Shown here in pieces: positions 12,419 to 25,400 of a DNA stretch of 64,000 nucleotides. Every line of letters begins with the position of its first letter. Within the stretch, counting starts at the first letter, position 1. This stretch comes from Membranipora membranacea (Eukaryota > Bryozoa > Gymnolaemata > Cheilostomatida > Membraniporidae): assembly GCA_914767715.1 (NCBI GenBank), contig OU612067.1, forward strand, positions 30,046,162 to 30,110,161, in the 5' to 3' direction. Below the pieces are notes generated by a model, which made no database searches, was not told the origin of the DNA, and saw only the letters and a list, made by a program, of their open reading frames with translations. The translations under genes were made by a program, and so were the position numbers.

Positions 12419-15400
12419 ATGCAGTCCAGTACAAGGACATTTTCCAAGTGTCTCAATCTCTCAAAGCAACTTGCCAACAAAGCTGTAGCCAGCAAATCAC
12501 AATGTAGTTTACAAGCTTCAATTTCTTCACTTTCAAAGTCTAATTGTAATACCCCTGCAGTCTTTTCACACAAAACAGACACTCACAGTAACCAAAGGAA
12601 AGTCAATACAACTGAAAAGAGATGTGCATCAACAGCAAGAGAAGTAGCTGCAGGTTAGTGGTGTAACATTGCTCTGAACAATTTCTCAGACCTGACTGTG
12701 GATGATGATGATGTAATTGCTGCTTTTTTTGGTAGTAGGTAGTTCAATAACTTGCTGCCAAAGCTGTGCACCACAGGCTTTGTCTTTTGTAAACAAAACT
12801 AAGCAAGAGAGGCCTTCAACCTTACCTTATAATGATCCTAAAGCTAACACAATGCTAGATCTCATTTCCTGGCTGTATGTTTTTCTCTTTACAGACATGG
12901 ATCCTTGTTTAGGTCCAAGGGTTCTACTAATAATAGTTGCTGTTCTTTGCAAATATGATTGTTGGCTTATTGATTTTTTTATTTATTTAATTGGGCATTT
13001 TATTACTTAAATAGTATTATTTTGTAGAGAAAAGCGTTGGTATGGAGTTTCAGCCGCTGTATCTTGATGCCCAATCCACTACACAATTGGTAATTATCAA
13101 ACCCACATCTTGCATTAGGCCTACTCGCAGCTAAGTTTTTGCAATTAGTTGGAGATCTGAGGTTGACTCTGTATCATTTCATAATACATTATAATTATTT
13201 GAATCTTTACAAAGGTTTGTACAAGCTAAAATTGGCTGCCATTTTGTAAGTTCTGATAACGTGGTCCTTAAAATATTGCTGAAAAATGACTGTAATTGCA
13301 ATACTTTGGCTCTATGTTATCACTCTAATGTGCTGTCATCCATTTTGTAATTTCACAACACGAAATTTCCAATTGTATCTCTTGCAGGATCCAAGAGTTT
13401 TAGATGCTATGCTGCCGTATATGACAGAGAACTTTGGTAATCCTCATTCTCGTACTCACTTCTATGGTTGGGAAGCTGAACATGCCATGGAGGTGGCCAG
13501 AGAGGTTAGTAGATTTTAGGTATTGTAGTGTTATATTTTTTGACATTGAGTCCTACACACCAGGGTAATCACATGCAGTTGGGACACACGCAACAAGGTG
13601 TCCTTGTCCGTACCTTACCGTATGAAAATATCTTTTGAAACTTGAAATATACACATATGCAGCAAGGATTCTTTCATTCCATCTTAGCTATAGAGAATTC
13701 AATAAGCACACATTTGCCTGTGTGGCAGCAGTGGTTTAAGCTCCATAAGTTATAAAAAGTGAGCCAAAATTCCTTTCTTGTTCACTGTTTCTTTTATGTG
13801 TATATATTATCATCTGCTGGAGATGTTTGATCAGACCTAAATGAAGACAGTCATTGTCGTATCGACAGACTGCTATGATGATGATTATCATCTGCTGAAA
13901 ATACGGGTGCCTGTGATATCTCTATCATATGATCAATTAAATTATATTTAGTTATAGATAGATCTCTCAATTTGGAACAGTGCACTTTTACAGTATCATT
14001 GTTCACGTTCTCTGAATGCAAAAGTTATTCAAGTTAATTCTTGGTTCCCGAATCAATATCAAAGCCTGAGAAATAAGCCTAACTTTCCTTGTAAGCTTAG
14101 ACTTAAAACGATCAATATAATGTTATTAGAAGATAGCATCCTGAGCAATAAAGTTAGGCCTACTCGGAATCACCTTTTCATGTCCCTTCAATTTGAATAC
14201 AATCATACCTACATCAGTTTCGGTTTCTTATAAATTTGAATACACTTAGTTCATTTATCATGATTTGAAATATCAAATGTTTCTAGCAAGTTGCTGAGAT
14301 GATCGGTGCAGATGCCAAAGAGATAGTGTTCACCAGCGGCGCTACAGAATCAAACAACATATCAGTAAAAGGTGTGGGCAGGTTCTACTCCGCTAAGAAG
14401 AAGCACATAATCACCACTCAGACAGAACATAAGTGTGTGCTCGACTCGTGTAGACAGCTGGAGGCTGAAGGATTCGATGTAACTTATCTACCAGTACAAC
14501 CAAACGGCATCATCAGTCTAGAGGTACAGATTATCATCAACTTGAGTTCACCTCTCTACAGTCTGCTAACATATGGTTGATGTTGAAAGGATAGCCTAGC
14601 TAGGAAATGGTGGTATTTCTTTTCTTAGAAGTTTTATATTCACTAATTTTTCTCATGTGGAATAGAAAGGTGTTGTCAAATACAGCGCACTACGCTAAAC
14701 TATGTGACATATGCGTTGAGATTTGAGACCAAATTTCTGCCTGAATTATCTGTAGGGTCCTTAGATTAGTGGATTATAATGTATGTATAAAATGTATTGA
14801 TGGCTCAACATCTGATAACTTCAGTTTAAACTAGCCGATTCTGACACAAAATTTGTTTCAAATGACTGCCATACGTTCTGATTCATTTCTGTCAATACAT
14901 ATTTTTCCTTGGAATCTTAAAGAAATTGAAAAGCTATCTCGTTGCCCGTAATGAGAGTAGCGCAGAGAGCGCAAAATTGAGTTCTTTGCTCATTAAATCC
15001 ATCTATCAACCATTGGTAGCTGACTTGTTTTAGTTTGTTGGCACAGCCTTAGCATGTGTGTCTTGACAAGCTAGTTGGTAGAGGAGGATTAGGGCCTTGA
15101 GTGTTGTAAGACATGTTCCATAAAGCACCTATATTGAATGACTTGCTGTTGTGAAATCAAGATGTACTCCTCCTCACATATAATGATCCACTTGTTGTAG
15201 GAGTTGGAGAAGGCTATGCGTCCCGACACATCACTAGTATCTGTTATGATGGTGAATAATGAGATCGGAGTCGTCCAGCCAGTGAAGGAGATCGGAGAAC
15301 TCTGCAGATCAAGGAAAATATTTTTCCACACCGACGCAGCACAGGCTGTCGGCAAAATGGATGTGGATGTGAATGACATGAAAATCGATCTGCTTTCGAT

Positions 15401-17953
15401 AAGTGGCCATAAAATCTATGGACCTAAAGGTTTGTATAATGATGAGGAAGTGTCGTATGCTCTTTTCATGTATACTTTACCACCTTGTTGATTGGTTGAC
15501 TTAATGAACTGTCCCTGCCTTGGAAATTCAAAAATTGTGACCATGTCACAAATTTACGACCATAGTTTTTAGCTCAAGCTAACTTTTTGAGCAATGAAAA
15601 TGTAAATCACACTCCCTGTCTATCCAACCCTGCAACAACTGATTTGCACAGATAGTTTCAAAATGGCGTGATTGATAATATGATGATGATATCATTGTAG
15701 TCGAGGGCAGAGGAGCCTGTTGATTTATTACATTGTTACACTTTGTCACTGTATGAAACATCTGAGCTATGTATCATATCTGTATATTTCCCAGGTATAG
15801 GAGCCCTGTATGTACGTAGACGACCTCGAGTTAGAGTAGAGCCGTTACAGTCAGGAGGTGGACAGGAGAGGAACATTAGATCTGGTACTGTACCCGCTCC
15901 ACTAGCTGTCGGACTCGGTGAAGCCTGCAGACTCTACATGCAAGAGAAAGAGGTATGATATGATTGTATGTTTCCTTTGGTATGCATCTCTTGGTCTATT
16001 CTTCCAAATAGCACAGTAAAGCTAAGGGCTGTGTATTGTTCATTTACTTGTCATGCCTAAATGAAATTTGTACTAATGTTAATAGTTGGAAACCCCTGCT
16101 CCTTATCCCATAAGAGATGCTAGTGAGGGAAATGTGTGTTCGTTGAATTCTGAATGCCAAAGATAACCAATCTCAGAATTGTCACCTAGTGGGCAAACAG
16201 TTGGCACAAACTGATTGTCAAACTGAGGGTATGAAGTCAATGAACAGGGTGAAATGGGACGTTTCAACTGTTTTACTAGTTGAAAATAATGAGTCCATTA
16301 TTTTCACTTCCTGATTTTGGCAATCATTCAATGAGCACACTTTTTCCTGACTGGCGGCAGTAGTATAACATGAAGTTGAAAGCTACAATTATAATTATGA
16401 TCAAATTAATGTATATTGAACTTGAACCTGAAAAAAAAAGAGACAGAAATATATGGCCCACTAGTATCTCATTGGCTTGGGACAAGACTCAGCTTACTAT
16501 TAATTTGCCTGTTTATATGTCAACCCTTTGTCTCACTCAAACAGCACTATCTTAAATTCTGAAGCCAATTTAGCCCACTAACTAGCCGTTGTTATTCTCC
16601 TTCGTAGTATGACAGCCAGAGAATAGAGTTCTTGTCTAAGAGATTACTGGATCGTATAAACTCCCAGTGTACTCATGTAATACGTAACGGTGACCCAGAT
16701 ATGACTTACCCTGGATGTGTGAACCTCTCATTCGCTTATGTGGAGGGAGAAAGCTTACTGATGGGACTCAAAGATATCGCTTTGTCATCTGGAAGGTAGG
16801 CCATGTTTGCAGACTTGAGGAAAACACTTAAATTGAAATTTTGATCTGCGTCCACTTATGTCATATATGTCATTGAGTATACACACAGAGTTATTATATT
16901 CAGAGTACAGAGTATGAGTTAAACACTTAAATTCAAGTTTTGATCTGCATCTTTTTATGTCATATATAGGGCTGACCATTGAGTATATTTAGAGTTTAGC
17001 TGTAGTACATCGCAAAGAAAACTTTAGTTAGACCTGCATATGCTTTCAATCTGGGCGCAAAGGTTATCCTCTCCTTGACATAAGTGGCACAACTCCAGAT
17101 TAACAAAGACTGTATTATGAAAATTTAAAGCACCAGATACAAATTTTTGATTAAACTATGTATGTTACAATCTGGATTGCTGACTGTAATATTTCCCATA
17201 ACTTACAAACCCGCTAAATATTCTGTTCACAATAAGATAACTAACCCAACTCAACATTGCCCTTTATTACAGTGCTTGTACATCAGCGTCGTTGGAGCCA
17301 TCGTACGTACTGAGAGCTATCGGAGCAGAGGAAGACCTGGCTCACTCCTCTATCAGATTCGGTATCAGTAGATTCACTACAGAAGCTGAGATAGATTACA
17401 CTGCAGATAAATGTGTGGAACAAGTCAACAGGCTCAGAGAAATGAGGTATGATAATATGGCCATTAAAAAGAAAATCAGTCACCGACCTAGACATGCTTC
17501 CCTGACATAACATTGATTTTAAGTGGATATCACAATCTATTAAAAACACAACGATGGAGCAAGGACATTGTCGCGGTTGCTGCGAGTTCGATATCAAGCA
17601 AGGAATAAAAAGCATTCATAAAATTAAATGCAGAAATACAAAAAAAACTTATGCTCAACTTACCTTGTCACCTCTTTTTCTTAGACTCTCCTGAACTTGA
17701 ACTGCCTTGTAGCCACCTCTGACCACAGTTCACCAGTTCATCCAGTGGCACAGTTATTACTTAGAGTTTCAGTTGGGTTACGTCACTAGTGTAAGCGAAA
17801 AATTTATTTTTATTCTCCATGAGAATTTTGGACTCGTATTCTCATCGCTTGATTTTACAAGCTCAGTGGATCTGTATTTCTTATTACAGTCCTCTGTGGG
17901 ATATGGTTCAGGAGGGAATCGATCTTAAGACTATTCAATGGAGCCAACATTAG
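12419..17953 (+). CDS. NFS1: Cysteine desulfurase, mitochondrial
   Basis: PLP enzyme that takes sulfur from cysteine for Fe-S cluster assembly on ISCU in the mitochondrial matrix, with LYRM4 and ACP as known partners. Nine coding exons: 12419-12653, 13028-13089, 13388-13504, 14287-14523, 15201-15429, 15795-15952, 16608-16795, 17273-17446, 17890-17953. Phases agree throughout (1464 nt, 487 residues). Residues 1-80 are Ser/Lys/Arg-rich, fitting a mitochondrial presequence. [20 protein letters not shown] opens the aminotransferase class V fold. [10 protein letters not shown] binds PLP phosphate, TEHKCVLDS holds the PLP-stacking His, and Lys288 in [12 protein letters not shown] is the Schiff-base lysine. 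Cys411 in SSGSACTSAS is the mobile-loop persulfide cysteine. The conserved C-terminal tail ends SQH. Every catalytic feature is intact and identity with the animal family is very high, so it is surely functional. Confidence 0.97.
15018..15134 (-). repeat. Dispersed repeat in NFS1 intron 4
   Basis: Reverse-complement match to 11688-11775: TTGTTGGCACAGCC, TCTTGACAAGCTAGTTGGTA and TTGTAAGACATGTTCC are shared with small changes. The copies sit in opposite orientation 3.3 kb apart, either side of the start of NFS1. Confidence 0.6.
16826..16985. repeat. Short tandem duplication in NFS1 intron 7
   Basis: AAACACTTAAATTGAAATTT then GATCTGC and TATGTCATATAT occur twice about 97 bases apart (16825-16880 and 16921-16985), followed both times by CATTGAGTATA. 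Intronic, no coding meaning. Confidence 0.6.
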
Positions 17954-18201
17954 ATACAGAAAGGTGTCATATGGCGACTGAAATATATCTTGTGACAGCC
18001 TCAATTAGAAATGTCAGCATGATTGTCTCTGAGTTCTGTGTCTTCTTTTTTTCAACTACTGGTTTCTTTTGTTAAGACACTGCAAAGGATACATTATTTC
18101 CAAAATTTTAACCCCTGAACTCATACACTTATCATGATCTACCAAGCTAAAGTGGTGTCAAACAAACAAACAAACTATTACCTCTGAATTTTAATTGATA
18201 A

Positions 18202-18329
18202 AATAAATAGATCTACCTGGTTGCTATAGAAAGCCTCACATCATTGTGTACTTGGAAGTATCCATAAGAGTACCCATGCCTTGTATTGGAGCATATTTTA
18301 AATTTGTATTTTTGTTGTTACCAAATAAA
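18202..18329 (+). terminator. Candidate poly(A) signals of NFS1
   Basis: AATAAA occurs at 18202-18207 and 18324-18329, 250 and 370 bases past the NFS1 stop. Either would be a normal animal polyadenylation signal; no other signal is closer. Confidence 0.5.
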
Positions 18330-18899
18330 TGTCAGATTAATGATTTCACCTGAAAACAAGATTAGTTAAGAATGAGGAGGAAATTTCAAAGATGGAGGAT
18401 GTGCTGGTGTTACCTCAAACTTGTTACTGCTTGACTTTACTTCTTTGGCAGGTGCCGATGAAAAGTTTGGCTTTATTATGCTGACCAACATAAATGTACA
18501 TTTTATGTTACTGTTGTTATGCTCGAAGCTGGTCATTGTTGTTTTAGCCGATCAGCCTAATAACCACTCTGTAGACATAAGCTGTGAGTATATGCCTGAT
18601 TCGAAGCATCTCGAGATACATGAAATATTCGATGGAAGGGAGGATACGCCATAGCCAAGTCTCAATTCCATCTCAAATTACGCAGCTAATATACCATGTT
18701 TTGACAACTTGTAGCTTACGTCGCTAGTAGCTAAAGATCGATGATTATCGCCATGCATTATTGGCAGACCATCTAAGTTTGTTCAAGAATAGCGGTCTCA
18801 TTATAAAGGCTGAAACAAGAGAAGCAAATAATTACGTTTGAACATTTAATGGCAAAATTAAATTATTTTCCTCATTGATTTGCCTCGCAGCTTATAAGA

Positions 18900-21080
18900 A
18901 TGATGTACCCATCGAGGCATCCATTGGATTTGGAGTATGTTAATTACATTTCTCAACTTACAAATATGGGAGGGCGGCAGCCTCGGTTTTCTTGCAGGTG
19001 CCCAGAGTGGTTGATGTTGACGAAAACTAGATTATCAATAAATTATTACATCGATAATCTAGTCTCAGCTTCTAACCACACACAATATTATTCAAACCTA
19101 TGTAAGAGCCTTTATTGTTTTAACTCATCAATTTCATAGATACTCTGCAGGCAACAGTCCTGAATCAGGAAGTATCGTGTTGCATTGAAAATTCAATTAA
19201 AGAGATAAATATATGAGTCGAGGCTCATTTATACCTTAGAATGTAGATCAAAGATACCATGTTTTTCATATTTGCTATCTAGCAACTTTTTTCAAAAGCT
19301 GCAAATTTTATTGATTTGATGTTAGGAAATAAAAGTGGGACTGATTTTATCTTGGTGACAGTCAATTATCTTCATTTATTTCAAAGATCTTTTGAATTGT
19401 ATTGCCAACTTTCCAAAGGGTAACAATAATAAAAATATTGCAACAAAATCGGCTTCCCCTAGAAGGCCACATGCCAGCCGACCAGTTTTTGCAAAAGTCA
19501 GTAAATGTTGGATCAAGTTTTACTTATTGCGCATAAAATTTTTACTATAAATATTCAAGCACTGGCATCAATTGTGGAAACAGCATCATTCAATGTTTAG
19601 CCTTCAGTTTGTATGTATTCAATCATTCTCGTTCAGACTTGTAACTTGGGGGTTTACACAGGGCTCAAATGTGTGTACTTCCTCATTTAAGCTCCTGTCT
19701 AGGCCAGATATGTCTTGAGGTTTGTGCGTTTTGAGTGGTTCTAGTATTACAGCTTTGAACTAGAGAAGAAAATAATTATCACCGAACGTAAGTTTGATGA
19801 AATAATAACATCTAGCTTGTTGCTTTAAAAAAAGAGAAGCATAATGTAGACTGGGGTAAACACCATGGCAGGCATTATATTTTGGGCTTATTTTGAATTA
19901 TGTATCTCACATTTCAAATATTGGGAAAGAGACAACCGCAAACTCCCTGCATGTGGACAAGGAAGTTGGCAGGCCTCCACAATGTGACCTGCTTAGTTTG
20001 GGCATGGGTGAGAAAATCCAATCAGTCAAGTATCAATTATTATACCAACCTATGTAAGAGCCTTTGATTAGCCTTGTCACACAGAAAAACAAAATTTATT
20101 CAACACAAATAAAGTAGCAGCGTGAGTCGTGACAAGGCTAGCCTTTGATGCCATTGTTTTGATTGTCGCTTGACCAAGCTGATATTGATCAAATTATGCA
20201 GACATCAGTCCTGAAAAAAGTTGAAGTCTCAGGTTGCACTGAAAATTTAATTAAAGAGAGACGAATGAATTTGAAACGCTTATTTTCACATCAGAATGAA
20301 AAGCTGAGATTTGCTTGATAATATTTTGTAAACTTTTCCAAAAGTTGCGAGTTTCATTTATTTGTTGTGAGGAAAGAAAACTGGGACTGATTTTATCTGT
20401 TTAACCCTCAACTTATTTCCTTTCTTTTAAGACGATGTTTTGAACTAAATTATTTGCATATATGCATCAAACTTCAAGATATAAATATTAGCGACATAGT
20501 TTTGAAACAAGGAAATAATATATTTGTGTCGAATCAAGTTCGTTTATAGGGCATAGAAGATTTGCGAACAACAATCCAGCCCTGACATAATTGCAGCAGA
20601 TACCCCAGCTCTCATTCTCATTCGTACCTTTAAATCGGGGATTTATAAAGAGCAGGCTAAAGTGTTTTTTTTTAGTTATTGTTAAGGCCCATGGTAGTTT
20701 AAGTGCTCAAACGGTGCAAGATGCTGGTAGAGGCATTTCATTATCAAAGTGGTTGATAATGAAATGCCTCTACCAGCATCTTGCACCGTTTGAGCACTTA
20801 AACTAGGCCCATGGGTATCTTGAGGCTTGTGCACTTTGTCATTGTCATTGAAAGTTAATTTGCTACAGAAAGCCTTGTAGACTGGAGCATCCATTATAAT
20901 ATTTGAGCTTATTCTAATTTTTTATCTCACATTTCAAAGATGGGCTGGAGACAACTGCTAACTCTTACCATGTTGGCAGTTTGTTTAAGTTGGCAGGCCG
21001 TGACACGCCTAACTTGGCTCACTTTGAAGAAAACACAGGCTAGTTTATCATTCATTATACCACCCTATGTAAAAGCTGAA
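18900..21080. repeat. Diverged tandem repeat block of about 1-kb units
   Basis: Segments recur in order. AAACCTATGTAAGAGCC-like runs occur near 19098, 20049 and (as CCCTATGTAAAAGC) 21062. CAGTCCTGA followed by TTGCA(T/C)TGAAAAT and TTAATTAAAGAGA occurs near 19155 and 20210. AACTTTT-CAAAAG-TGC and GGGACTGATTTTATC occur near 19287 and 20332. CATCTCACATTTCAAA-like runs followed by GAGACAACTGC occur near 19905 and 20925. This implies two units plus the start of a third, with many indels. No ORF persists through the units; it is non-coding repeat DNA of unknown class. Confidence 0.6.
20686..20814. mobile_element. Perfect 53-bp hairpin flanked by 9-bp direct repeat (foldback element)
   Basis: Arms 20695-20747 and 20753-20805 are exact reverse complements over 53 bases with a 5-base spacer (AGTGG). 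Directly outside each arm is GGCCCATGG (20686-20694 and 20806-20814), a 9-bp direct repeat like a target-site duplication. It sits inside the repeat block. It could be a young foldback MITE, a microRNA-like hairpin, or an inverted duplication from template switching. The perfect pairing means it is recent. Confidence 0.65.
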
Positions 21081-22450
21081 TTGTTATTGCCGCTTTTCTG
21101 AAACTGATAGAAATTAGCATCCAGAGGATAAAAATTTTTTCAAGGTATCTTTGCAATTGATAGATGGTGAAATTTTTTACTCAAAACATTCTACCAATGG
21201 GATATTTGTTAGTTATTTGACATACAGCTACAAACTTTGCGTTCGTATCCAGTTCACACTTGCAAACCAATTTGTAAATAATAATTATGTTCGTGTCTAA
21301 GTCAGAAGTAACTGGACCAATGTTACCGGAACCTAATTAATCAAAACATTCTATCAGTTACTACTACAGTAGAGTTAGGTTAAGCCAGTGAGGGTGGTTT
21401 ATCTGAGATCTATTTTGTCACATCACAGAACTATTATGTCACGGTTAATTAAGTTACCTTCTAAATACAGGGAAATACATCTAAATTTGTCCTTCATGCC
21501 TGTCACCTATCAATCAATTGGTCATGGTTTTTGATTATTTACATCACGTTTATTGATGGATTGATAATATTATTAAATATTATATGTATACATACATATA
21601 GTACTGAGTATATATATAGAATTGAGCTAGTGTACGTTGAACTGTTCTGGCAGGTTCAAACAGGTGAAATAAAATATTGATTTTCTGCACAATTAAGAAA
21701 CCATTAAAATTGAGTTGATCATACTGGACAGTTTCAGTTTCCTTGATATATTACCTGAATTTATTTCCCAATAGTCTTACATGCAAAGTCTGCAAACTTT
21801 CCATGCTTACCAAGAACCTCACTCCCAGTTGCTTTGATCACCATAAAAGACAGCCAAAAATGAGGATATTTTACTGCTCAAACACTAGTTGAAGTCTTTG
21901 CACTCAACTATTTTCAACTATTTTAGTCCATAAGAATGCCCATAAAACTATTGGTATATACATTCCAGTGGCTTTCTGATGATGCTGTTTGTGTGATTTT
22001 TATGAGCCCCCCCTCCTCCTAAACAATATTTTAATTTCATTCAGAGTTTTGAAATACCTGCAAATTTATCTTAAACTTCTTCGCATAATTCTATTTAAAT
22101 TTCCTCAAATTATTCTTGTGCATACTACATTATAAAAAAAATTTACTTCAGTTTTGTTTAATTTCTGTCCAACCAAGGAGTTTTTACTCTTTGGTTCAAC
22201 AGAGTTATGATTCGACTTAATTCAGGTATCCTACCCCTGTGATTTGTGATCAATCGTTATTCATAAAATGAATAAGTCGCTCTGATGACAAACTCGGTAT
22301 GAACCAATGAGGAGATAAACACAAATTTGTTTTTGGGTCTGTGCCAAAAAACTTGAATATATAAAGGATGGGCCTTGCAAAACAATTTAATTGAAGCAAA
22401 TTTTATGACCAGCAAAAACTCAAAACACTGAGGGGTGAGAAAGAGCAGAA
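21081..22450. other. Intergenic region, no gene recognised
   Basis: AT-rich DNA between the repeat block and the BRICHOS gene. No domain-bearing ORF or RNA gene is seen. The promoter and 5' UTR of the BRICHOS gene should lie in the last few hundred bases. Confidence 0.55.
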
Positions 22451-25400
22451 ATGGTAAGTTTTGATTTTTTTATATTGATAATAATTTGTCAAGAGTAATG
22501 TTGATGCCCTCTTTTTGCAGTGTAAGATGATGAAATCATCAGTTGAAAACCTGCACCATGCTGTTTTGGTTGAAATGTTTTGAAAAGTTTGAAAGTTTCT
22601 GACACGTATAAAATAATCATGATCGTATCTTTTTCGAAATTGATGACAGGATACTGAGATGAAGAAGACCGGCAGCAGCAGCGGCCCATCCTCCCGTATA
22701 CTTGGGGTCACCACTCTGGTGTTAACTTTGCTGCTGACTATAACAGTGTCAGCAGTTATATACTTATCTGTGTGGCAGCAAAATACTGTCAGCCAACTGA
22801 AGAATATGGCACCAGAATTTGTGAGACATGGAACTCTGCCATCTGACGCTGAGGGGGTAAGTAGAAAAATAAAAGATTCATGTTTTATTCAGTATCTTCG
22901 AGCTACAACTTTGTCTCTCCAATGGGACTCAAATATCAAATTGTAAAATGGACCCTACACTATGAGATGTATTTTCAAAGCGTAACCAATCACACGGAAT
23001 CTCGAGATCTACCTCCCTCATCAAAATACAGAACTCTTTGCATTACTGCAGAAGTGTATGTACATAGTCTCTATCTCTGCCAAAATTTTGCCAATTGGTA
23101 TATTTGCAAACTTATATGGATTGTTCAATGAGTCGATCTTAGTTAGGAAAATTATTATACGTAAAAATATTATTTTCTTGTAGAATGTCAAAGAAAAGGT
23201 AGAAGAGATCTCTTTTTACAAAGAAGATAATGTTGTGGTTTACAAGGAGGCCGATGGATCCTTTCAGGCCCAGGACTATAACAAGGTGAGTAAAGTATAT
23301 AAATGAATGGGAAATGGGTGGACTATCTTACTGGAAGTAAAATTGAGCAGTAAGGGTTGGCTGCATGATCTTATTCTCTAACTTACACCTACAAGATTCT
23401 TACCCTAAAAATGTATTTATTTTAATGGTAAAACAACGTAGAAAGGTCTTGCTACATGTATACTGGGACTTCAATTATGTTGGATATTCTGTTGTAAGCT
23501 GTGGAATGTTGGATATTCTGTTGTAAGCTGTGGAATGTTGGATATTCTGTTGTAAGCTGTGGAATGTTGGATATTCTGTTGTAAGCTGTGGAATGTTGGA
23601 TATTCTGTTGTAAGCTGTGGAATGCTGTTGTAAGCTGTGGAATGCTGTTGTAAGCTGTGGAATGCTGTTGTAAGCTGTGGAATGCTGTTGTAAGCTGTGG
23701 AATGCTGTTGAATTCTTCAGTAGATCTTGTTCAACCTATGCCCATCAATATTATTATTTATAATACCAGATTTATATTGATATTATACTTTTGAATATAT
23801 TTTGCACATAGTGACAGCAGAAAAGTTAACCTAACATATTTAAATTGGGACCAAAAATATTGTTGTTTTTAAAACTCAAATTATTGGCAGTTCTAAAATT
23901 AATCGCATCTTTTCTTCCGTCAGCCAGATAGTCTGTGACTAGAGTGGCGGCCAACCCTACAACTAATTACAAAAACACCACATGAACATCATGAAAAGCC
24001 CAGACAAAACATGCCCACTGTACCCGCTATCCACCGCACGCCCAGAGACGCCCCGCCAGCCCAACTGTGAGATCGCACCCTGGCCCCGTCCAAACTACCA
24101 AAAGGTACTTGTTGAACAAAGCTATGCCATTGCTCAACAAGGACCTCTCTCCTCGCTTGTTGTTGGTCTTAATAATTTTAAGTTTGTTCGATCTAGTGTT
24201 GTAATCATGGTTTGTTTTCATATTTAAAATATCTTGAATTGAATATGATTTTAATAAAAGTTTAAAGTTCTGTATTCAAAAAGCATTTGCAATGGCATGA
24301 TTTTAAGTTTTTCAAAATGACTAGAAATGTGACCCCCTGGTCCAATTCCCTTATATGATTCGCAGAGCATTTTTTTTGAAGAGTCTGTATTGGTCGTAGT
24401 TGGCTATCACTTGCGTGGCCCCAGAACTCTAATCCGTATATCAAATGATGCAAGGTAAATCAGCACAAGCCTGAATGGAGGATAAACATGGTTTGATATC
24501 ACCGTCTGAGAAATGTCTGACAACTTCTTAAGCTAATAGAAATATTCAAATTTTGCCCATACTCAATGAATATCTATTTCACTGTCTGTTCATCACAGGG
24601 GTATCACAAGATTAATATGTTTGATTTTTCTTTTGGTTTGAAGCACTGATTATTTTCTTTCATGAAGTTTACTGACATTTTTACAATAATGTGTGATTGA
24701 TACTTTGACAGGCCATCTTTTATACGAAAGATACGAACACAGGTCTATGCTATATGCTGCCGGTTCCAACTAAACCAGAGAGCGGAAGAGAGCTTGAAGA
24801 CTTCCTTGCAAAGAATGACAATGTCACCTTGGAGGTAAAGAAAGAGATGTTTGATGTATTAGAGGGAGAAATAGCTGACACTAGTTTTGTACCAAGTGCT
24901 GTACAAGATGAATGTCTCAATGGCTTCAGATGGCTAGCAAAATCTTCAAACACAGGTGAATTAATTTTCTAACTGAACACTTAGATTTTACTGAAACCAT
25001 TGTCATCGATATTTCATGTAGCGATAAAAACCGATGTACATCCATTCATCTTGACAAGCATACAATTAAGAACATAGTATAGTATGTACTGCATAGAGTG
25101 TTAATTTGCTTCAGTATCATTATAGTTCCAAGGGTTGATCCTGGTTGGCGCTGAGCTCGAAGGTTCAGTTCGTGCTGAACTGTTCTAACTACAGCAAGCT
25201 GGCGTGGCTGAGTGCGTCATCATCAAAGACTGTGTCTAAAGAGGGGGCATAGTTTTTTGAAAATTCAGCTTGATATCTATCTGGTAGAATGGGTATATTT
25301 CAAGGGGGGGGGGGGCAAGAAGTGACAAATCAGCTCAAGCTCAAAATTTATATCAAAACACAGTGTATGATGCGCCATGACCAATAAGTCAAAGTTCTAG

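Noticed and set aside
18421-18654. 77-residue plus-strand ORF with a hydrophobic stretch downstream of NFS1
   Set aside because: No recognisable domain, no splice support, and it starts just past the likely NFS1 poly(A) signals.
23982-24227. 81-residue plus-strand ORF in the last long intron of the BRICHOS gene
   Set aside because: It lies between well-defined coding exons of one gene, has no domain and no matching splice sites.
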